Origin: Piscinibacter sp050175855
GTDB taxonomy: Bacteria > Pseudomonadota > Gammaproteobacteria > Burkholderiales > Burkholderiaceae_C
DNA length: 5,205 nucleotides
Direction of reading: 5' to 3'
Assembly (NCBI RefSeq): GCF_050175855.1
Contig: NZ_JBFXIO010000363.1
Location: 1 to 5,205 of the forward strand
The notes under the pieces are model-generated. The model was not told the DNA's origin. It was given only the letters and a program-made list of their open reading frames with translations, and did not search any database. Below are positions 1 through 3,238 of this stretch, one piece after another (position 1 is the stretch's first letter; each line of letters opens with the position of its first letter). Position numbers and translations under genes: made by a program.

Positions 1-9
1 TTCCGATCT
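1..9. other. Probable residual Illumina adapter at contig end
   Basis: The window opens with TTCCGATCT, identical to the last nine bases of the standard Illumina adapter; on the minus strand this is AGATCGGAA, the start of adapter read-through. The RsgA frame is well conserved up to TLTNTLLG and then becomes QDR at this point, where relatives usually continue with a sequence like AVQxTG. An exact 9-base match at a contig terminus, coinciding with loss of conservation, points to untrimmed adapter rather than genome. Confidence 0.75.
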
Positions 10-695
10 TGGCCGAGCAGCGTGTTGGTCAGCGTCGACTTGCCGGCACCCGAGGTACCCAGCAGGGCCAGCGTGCGCCCCGGCAGCGTGTGATGCGCGA
101 GGCTGGCCGCCGCCTCGCTGTCGCGCGCGTCCACGGCCACGATCTCTGCGCCCGCCGGCAGCCGCTCACGCAGCGCCTGCATGCGGCAGAACAGCGTGCG
201 CGCATCGGCCACCGTGTCGGCCTTGGTCAGCACGATCACCGGCGCCACGCCGCTGCCCTGCACCAGGGCCAGGAAGCGCTCCATGCGCCGCGGGTTGAAG
301 TCGGCGTCGAGCCCCATCACCAGCAGCGCGGTGTCGACATTGCTGACCACCGGATGGCGGCGCCCGTCGGCGTCGCGGCGCACCAGGTGCGTCTGCGGCG
401 GCAGCCGGGCATGCACCCAGTGTTCGCCGTGGGTGTCGGGTGCAGCGAGCACCCAGTCGCCGACGGCCAGCGCGTCCTCACCCTCGGCGAGGGTGCGAGT
501 GAGCCGCGGCAGCACGCGCGCGCTGCGCTCGCGCTCACCGTCGTGCAACTGCACCGTCTCGCGGTGCAACACGGTCAGCCGCATCGGCACCAGGGCGGGA
601 ACGTCGTCCATCTCCGCGGCCAGCGCCAGCGACTGGCTGGCCCATGCGGGCGTGAAACCCATCGAGCGCAACCGCTCGAAGTCAATCTGCATCAT
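1..695 (-). CDS. rsgA: Ribosome small subunit-dependent GTPase A (RsgA/YjeQ), 3' end missing
   Basis: RsgA is a cytoplasmic GTPase that binds the 30S subunit and acts late in its maturation. The reading frame encodes 231 residues before the window edge. An N-terminal OB-fold region lies at about 38-110 (containing VGDWV, 78-82). The GTPase domain follows, with the G4 motif TKAD at 157-160 placed before the G1 P-loop GTSGAGKST at 213-221. This inverted order (G4 before G1) is the circular permutation diagnostic of the family. Switch motifs, the G3 motif and the C-terminal zinc-binding domain would lie beyond the window; family members are about 300-370 aa. Start: two adjacent ATGs (695 and 692). 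The frame stays open upstream to a TGA at 855-857 but has no ATG, GTG or TTG in those 53 codons, so 695 is the first usable start. The Shine-Dalgarno is weak (AGG, 12 bases upstream). Bases 1-9 are probably adapter, so genuine coding sequence likely ends near 10. Confidence 0.93.
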   Translation of the reverse strand, partial: MMQIDFERLRSMGFTPAWASQSLALAAEMDDVPALVPMRLTVLHRETVQLHDGERERSARVLPRLTRTLAEGEDALAVGDWVLAAPDTHGEHWVHARLPPQTHLVRRDADGRRHPVVSNVDTALLVMGLDADFNPRRMERFLALVQGSGVAPVIVLTKADTVADARTLFCRMQALRERLPAGAEIVAVDARDSEAAASLAHHTLPGRTLALLGTSGAGKSTLTNTLLGQDR

Positions 696-854
696 GTCGT
701 GTGAAAACCTGTCGATCGCCAGGCGCGCGAAGGCACGCCGGCCGGCCCTGCATGGCGCAGGGTGCGAAAGCGAACGAAGGCGGCCGCGGCGCGCGCGGTT
801 CAGGTCACGACAGGGAGATGCCGGAGGGCGGTGAGAAGCGGGACCCGAGGCGCG

Positions 855-896
855 TCAGGCGCGAGCCGCATGGAGGGCAATGTCCGTCGTCTTCAT
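855..896 (-). CDS. Putative 13-codon mini-ORF in the rsgA leader
   Basis: This is a tiny ORF encoding MKTTDIALHAARA followed by TGA. It is considered only because an AGGAGG lies 7 bases before its ATG, the strongest ribosome binding site in the window together with that of the 90-aa gene, and because a plausible promoter sits about 60 bases upstream on the same strand. The peptide has no signal sequence and no runs of a single amino acid of the kind seen in classical attenuator leaders. It is in the same frame as rsgA: after the TGA, 53 further sense codons lead into the rsgA ATG. I do not recognise the peptide. It could be a leader peptide influencing rsgA expression, the remnant of a larger gene, or chance. 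Confidence 0.3.
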   Translation of the reverse strand: MKTTDIALHAARA

Positions 897-903
897 CGTG
901 CAC

Positions 904-909
904 CTCCTG
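904..909 (-). promoter_or_regulatory. Strong Shine-Dalgarno for the mini-ORF
   Basis: AGGAGG on the minus strand (CCTCCT on plus) is a full six-base match to the anti-Shine-Dalgarno of 16S rRNA, 7 bases before the ATG at 896. No other start codon on this strand lies at a suitable distance. rsgA itself has only a poor site, so ribosomes on this transcript would be expected to load first here. Confidence 0.5.
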
Positions 910-925
910 GCCTCGGGTTCATGGG

Positions 926-943
926 CGGCCATGGGCATGGCCG
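926..943. repeat. Perfect 8-bp inverted repeat in the rsgA-side leader
   Basis: CGGCCATG, a GG spacer, then CATGGCCG: two perfect 8-base arms with a 2-base spacer. It lies just downstream of the predicted leftward promoter, about +6 to +23 from its expected start point, and upstream of the mini-ORF ribosome binding site. This position suits a repressor operator or, in RNA, a small 5' leader hairpin, although a 2-base loop would have to open at least one pair. Short palindromes arise fairly easily in GC-rich DNA, so function is inference. Confidence 0.45.
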
Positions 944-955
944 GCGAAGGCGCGC

Positions 956-985
956 AGTGTGGCACGCAAGCCCCGGCCGGGTCAA
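956..985 (-). promoter_or_regulatory. Putative sigma-70 promoter reading toward rsgA
   Basis: On the minus strand there is a -35 box TTGACC (980-985, five of six matches to TTGACA), an 18-base spacer, and a -10 box CACACT (956-961, three of six to TATAAT). A TG one base before the -10 makes an extended -10 element. Transcription would begin near 949, giving a leader of about 250 bases ahead of rsgA that contains the palindrome and the mini-ORF. The -35 and TG support the call; the -10 is weak. It is the best leftward candidate between rsgA and the Tim44-like gene. Confidence 0.4.
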
Positions 986-1001
986 TCGCGAACGATGGGA
1001 A

Positions 1002-1038
1002 CTCGCGGCGCCAAGGCGCATCCCATGCGCACCGCGAG
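1002..1038. repeat. Nested inverted repeat in the divergent intergenic region
   Basis: The outer arms CTCGCGG (1002-1008) and CCGCGAG (1032-1038) are perfect 7-base complements. Inside them GCGCAT (1016-1021) and ATGCGC (1025-1030) pair around a CCC loop. The left side carries 7 unpaired bases between the two stems and the right side one. No T-run follows on either strand, so it does not look like an intrinsic terminator. It sits between the leftward promoter and the weak rightward -10 box, where a shared regulatory site could lie. The role is unknown. Confidence 0.35.
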
Positions 1039-1055
1039 GGTCTTGGCGAGCCCCC

Positions 1056-1061
1056 TATGAT
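1056..1061 (+). promoter_or_regulatory. Possible -10 box for the Tim44-like gene
   Basis: TATGAT differs from the sigma-70 consensus TATAAT at one position and stands out in very GC-rich DNA. It lies 42 bases before the ATG at 1104. No good -35 is present at the normal 16-18 base spacing; TTGGCG at 1043-1048 is much too close. It may be a weak or activator-dependent promoter, or chance. Confidence 0.25.
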
Positions 1062-1089
1062 CCGCGCGATTCCACCGCAGTACACCTCG

Positions 1090-1094
1090 AAGGA
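1090..1094 (+). promoter_or_regulatory. Ribosome binding site fixing the Tim44-like start
   Basis: AAGGA ends 9 bases before the ATG at 1104. The reading frame is open for a further 114 codons upstream, so this site together with the signal sequence that begins at 1104 decides the start. Confidence 0.6.
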
Positions 1095-1103
1095 CCCTCG
1101 ACC

Positions 1104-2027
1104 ATGAAACGCTGGCTGATCGCCCTCTCGTTCGCCGTCTGCTCCGTTCCGCTGCTGCCGCTGGAGGCCGAGGCCAAGCGCCTGGGCGGCGGCGGCAGCG
1201 CCGGCATGAAGCGTGACCTGCCCGCGCGCACCGCGCCCGACGCACCGCCGGCCAAGCCCGCGCAGAGCGGTACGGCCGCGCCGACGAACGCCGCCGCGCC
1301 GGCCGCTGCAGGCGCCGCCGCCGCGGCCGCACCCAAGCGCTCCTGGATGGGCCCGATCGCCGGCCTCGCCGCCGGCCTGGGCCTGGCCGCGCTGGCCAGC
1401 CACCTCGGATTCGGCGAGGAGCTGGCCAACTTCATGATGCTGGCGCTGCTGGCCATCGTGGCCATCGTCGTCGTGCGCCTGCTGCTGCGCCGTTTCGCCG
1501 GCGGCAGCCGTGCGCCGGCCGGCATGCAGCTCGCCGGTGCCGGTGCGCCGGTGCCTAACGATGCCAACGCCTGGCGCGCTGCCACGCCGCTGTCCTCCGG
1601 CACGGAAATGACTCACGCGGCTGCCGCGCCGGCCGCCCACGCCCTGCCGGCCGACTTCGATGCCGACGGCTTCGCACGCATCGCCAAGATGATCTTCATC
1701 CGCCTGCAGGCCGCCAACGACGCCGGCGATCTCAACGACCTGCGCGCCTTCACCACGCCGGAGATGTTCGCCGCCATCCGGCTCGAACTGCAGGATCGCC
1801 AGGGCGCCGCGCAGCAGACCGATGTGGTGCAGATCGATGCCGAGGTGCTCGACGTGGCCGAGGAGTCCGATCGCCAGGTGGTCAGCGTGCGCTTCCACGG
1901 CCTGATCCGCGAACTGCGCGAGGGCGGTGCCCATCCGTTCGACGAGGTGTGGCACCTCGTGAAGCCGCGCGACGGCAGCCGCGAGTGGGCCATCGCCGGC
2001 ATCCAGCAGCTGGCCGAGGTGCATTGA
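1104..2027 (+). CDS. Tim44-like domain membrane protein
   Basis: A 307-aa protein. Residues 1-24 form a signal peptide (KR, a hydrophobic core, then EAEA), followed by the KRLGGGGSAG stretch typical of the start of mature bacterial Tim44-like proteins. An Ala/Pro-rich low-complexity linker covers about 40-78. Two hydrophobic segments at about 81-103 and 108-128 are probable inner-membrane helices, with basic residues (RLLLRR) closing the second. After another Ala-rich linker, residues 184-305 match a Tim44-like domain: FARIAKMIFIRLQAANDAGD, TTPEMFAAI, and a C-terminal beta-sheet part with EVWHLVKPRDG and W295AIAGIQQL. Mitochondrial Tim44 tethers Hsp70 to the translocon; the bacterial function is not established, so only the domain is named. 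The SDR gene follows after 4 bases, suggesting an operon. The start rests on the AAGGA site and the signal peptide; upstream in-frame codons are GC-rich noise. Confidence 0.88.
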   Translation: MKRWLIALSFAVCSVPLLPLEAEAKRLGGGGSAGMKRDLPARTAPDAPPAKPAQSGTAAPTNAAAPAAAGAAAAAAPKRSWMGPIAGLAAGLGLAALASHLGFGEELANFMMLALLAIVAIVVVRLLLRRFAGGSRAPAGMQLAGAGAPVPNDANAWRAATPLSSGTEMTHAAAAPAAHALPADFDADGFARIAKMIFIRLQAANDAGDLNDLRAFTTPEMFAAIRLELQDRQGAAQQTDVVQIDAEVLDVAEESDRQVVSVRFHGLIRELREGGAHPFDEVWHLVKPRDGSREWAIAGIQQLAEVH

Positions 2028-2031
2028 GCGC

Positions 2032-2793
2032 ATGGGCGAACGCCTGACCGTCCTCACCGGCCACTCGCGCGGGCTGGGCGCCGCCGTCGCGGCGCGCCTG
2101 CTGCAGCCGGGGCACCGGGTGGTCGGGCTGTCGCGGCGCGTCAACGACAGCCTCGCCGACCTGGCCGCCGAGCGCGGCGCTTCGCTGGATCAGTGGCCGG
2201 TCGACCTGGCCGAGCCGCTTCCCGCCGCGCAGCGGCTGCGCGAGTGGCTGGCTGGCTTCGCGCCCGATCGCTTCGAGCGCGCGGTGCTGATCAACAACGC
2301 CGGCGCGATCACGCCGCCGGCACCGCTGCGCGACAGCGACCTGGCGGCGCTGAGCGCCACGCTGCGCGTCGACCTGGAAGCCACGCTGCTGCTCAGCGCC
2401 GCCTTCCTCGATGCCACGCGCGGCTGGCACGGCGAGCGGCGCATCCTCAACATCTCCTCCGGCCTTGGCCGGCGCGCCATGGCCAGCAGCGCGGTCTACT
2501 GCGCGGCCAAGGCCGGCATGGACCACCTGACGCGCAGCCTGGCGCTGGAAGAAGCGCTGGAGCGCAACGGTGCCCGCGTGATGTCGCTGGCGCCCGGCGT
2601 GATCGACACCGACATGCAGGTGCAGCTGCGCGAGGCCGATCCGGCGGCATTTCCCGACCGCGAGCGCTTCGTGGCCCTGCAGCGCGACGGCCAGCTCACC
2701 TCGGCCGACGCCGCGGCCGCGCGCGTGCTGGCCTGCCTGGAGCGCGCCGACTTCGGCCGCGAACCGATCGGCGACGTGCGCGAGCTGACCTGA
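2032..2793 (+). CDS. Short-chain dehydrogenase/reductase, NAD(P)-dependent
   Basis: A 253-aa soluble Rossmann-fold oxidoreductase of classical SDR length. The cofactor glycine motif TGHSRGLG is at 9-16, Arg35-Arg36 after the second strand suggest NADPH preference, Asp58 sits at the adenine-binding position, and NNAG is at 88-91. The catalytic residues are Ser142/Ser143 in NISSGLG and Tyr156-x3-Lys160 (YCAAK), with PG at 188-189 and IDTDM at 191-195. The overall look resembles the sepiapterin/benzil reductase (YueD-like) group, but the substrate cannot be read from sequence. Oddity: the helix position that usually carries the fourth catalytic residue Asn (VNL) reads Val-Asp-Leu here, with Asp114. 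The ATG lies 4 bases after the Tim44-like stop and has only a weak GAGG 12 bases upstream, so translation may be coupled. The first beta strand starts at residue 4, supporting this start. Confidence 0.9.
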   Translation: MGERLTVLTGHSRGLGAAVAARLLQPGHRVVGLSRRVNDSLADLAAERGASLDQWPVDLAEPLPAAQRLREWLAGFAPDRFERAVLINNAGAITPPAPLRDSDLAALSATLRVDLEATLLLSAAFLDATRGWHGERRILNISSGLGRRAMASSAVYCAAKAGMDHLTRSLALEEALERNGARVMSLAPGVIDTDMQVQLREADPAAFPDRERFVALQRDGQLTSADAAAARVLACLERADFGREPIGDVRELT

Positions 2794-2802
2794 GGGCTCA
2801 GG
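2789..2802. repeat. Palindrome spanning both convergent stop codons
   Basis: CCTGAG, a GG spacer, then CTCAGG. The left arm contains the TGA of the SDR gene (2791-2793); the right arm contains the TGA of the minus-strand gene (TCA, 2798-2800). Only four bases separate the two coding regions. With a 2-base loop and no T-tract it is too short to be called a terminator, and no other terminator is visible between the genes. Confidence 0.5.
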
Positions 2803-3070
2803 ATCGCGCCGCCGGCGGGGCAGGCTTCTGCGCGACGCGCGTGGGTGCCTCGGCCACCGGCCGCTTGCCGGTCACGGTCACCAGCGGCAGCTGGGCCACG
2901 CGCGGGGCCAGCACCACCTCGCGGCGCGCCACGATCTCGACGGTCGGCAGCGTGGCCACGCGCACCGTGCGGTCGCCCGCTTGCGCCTGCGCGGCGCTGA
3001 ACACGGCGGCGAGCGTGGCACCGATCATCAGGACGGTGGTGGCGGCGTGGCGGGTGGCGGTGCGGTTCAT
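2798..3070 (-). CDS. Small secreted repeat protein, function unknown
   Basis: A 90-aa product I do not recognise as a named family. Residues 1-31 form a clear Sec signal peptide: basic start (MNRTATRH), hydrophobic core (VLMIGATLAAVF) and a likely cleavage after AQA at about 29-31. The mature part of about 60 residues is mostly two 20-residue repeats (37-56 and 57-76) plus a partial third copy, ending in a Pro/Ala/Arg tail. The repeats include LPTVEIVARR and LPLVTVTGKR, short beta-prone stretches capped by two basic residues. There are no mature cysteines and no predicted membrane helix, so a small soluble basic periplasmic or secreted protein is inferred. The start is secure: AGGAG lies 6 bases before the ATG, and the signal peptide begins there. 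The frame stays open far upstream, antisense to the peptidase gene, but that extension has no such support. It converges with the SDR gene and is divergent from the peptidase gene. Confidence 0.78.
   Translation of the reverse strand: MNRTATRHAATTVLMIGATLAAVFSAAQAQAGDRTVRVATLPTVEIVARREVVLAPRVAQLPLVTVTGKRPVAEAPTRVAQKPAPPAARS
2843..2962 (-). repeat. Two-copy 20-residue (60-bp) tandem repeat within the small secreted protein
   Basis: Unit 1 is residues 37-56 (2903-2962) and unit 2 is residues 57-76 (2843-2902), directly abutting with no gap. Positions identical in both are R1, V2, A3, L5, P6, V8, R14, V16, A19 and P20 of the unit; position 10 is I/V and position 13 R/K. A third, partial copy starts at residue 78 (RVAQ, then P at the sixth position). 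The match is clearer in protein than would be needed for a recent DNA duplication, suggesting an old, diverged internal duplication. Confidence 0.7.
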
Positions 3071-3076
3071 GGCGGG

Positions 3077-3081
3077 CTCCT
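3077..3081 (-). promoter_or_regulatory. Shine-Dalgarno of the small secreted protein gene
   Basis: AGGAG on the minus strand, 6 bases before the ATG at 3070. It decides the start against a much longer open frame upstream on the same strand. Confidence 0.7.
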
Positions 3082-3140
3082 GTCTTCGATGGAAGGCAGT
3101 ATCGGCAGGACGCAGCGCAGGCGCGAGCGGCTTGCGACGA

Positions 3141-3169
3141 GCTGCACCCGAGGCGGGACGAACTGCAGC
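3141..3169. repeat. Imperfect inverted repeat in the 3071-3238 divergent spacer
   Basis: The outer arms GCTGCA (3141-3146) and TGCAGC (3164-3169) enclose an inner pair CCCG (3147-3150) and CGGG (3154-3157) around AGG. It lies roughly midway between the two divergent genes, where a regulator shared by both could bind. No convincing -35/-10 pair was found on either strand of this spacer; GATACT on the minus strand, about 30 bases before the small gene, is the best -10-like match and has no -35. Chance occurrence is quite possible. Confidence 0.2.
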
Positions 3170-3238
3170 CTCCGGCGATGGAGCAGTGCCGCTTTGCCCG
3201 CAGAATGCGCGGCCATCCGTCCTTCGAGCACCACACCG

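Larger units (their letters stand above)
696..1103. other. Divergent intergenic region between rsgA and the Tim44-like gene
   Basis: These 408 bases hold no gene with protein-level support beyond the 13-codon mini-ORF. From left to right they contain a stretch (696-854) that is open in the rsgA frame but has no usable start codon, the mini-ORF with its ribosome binding site, the 8-bp palindrome, the leftward promoter, the nested inverted repeat, and the rightward -10 box and AAGGA site. Several longer open frames cross it on both strands, but they are Arg/Pro/Ala-rich and lack ribosome binding sites, as expected for GC-rich noise. No tRNA, terminator with T-run, or riboswitch fold that I can name was seen. 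Confidence 0.6.

Noticed and set aside
780..799. A CG-rich hairpin-like stretch (CCGCG...CGCGG) before rsgA as a terminator
   Set aside because: Alternating CG sequence pairs with itself in many registers and no T-run follows; there is no reason to call a terminator.
9..834. Plus-strand open frames opposite rsgA
   Set aside because: The minus-strand frame carries RsgA motifs in the correct permuted order; the plus-strand translations are His/Arg/Gln-rich shadows with no recognisable features.
855..857. Selenocysteine or programmed readthrough at the TGA between the mini-ORF and rsgA
   Set aside because: No bacterial SECIS-like hairpin was seen directly after the TGA, the 53 following codons do not resemble an RsgA N-terminus, and the normal RsgA start fits the ATG at 695.
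880..1107. Plus-strand 75-codon ORF starting MSVVFIVHLLASGSW in the intergenic region
   Set aside because: The start has a weak purine-rich stretch upstream (GGAGGG), but the product loses any pattern after the first 15 residues, overlaps the Tim44-like start, and lies opposite the better-supported mini-ORF and leftward promoter.
855..2144. A 429-codon minus-strand open frame across the Tim44-like gene
   Set aside because: It is antisense to a well-supported gene and has Gly/Arg/Ala-rich composition with no domain. Only its terminal 13 codons, which have their own ribosome binding site, are kept as a mini-ORF.
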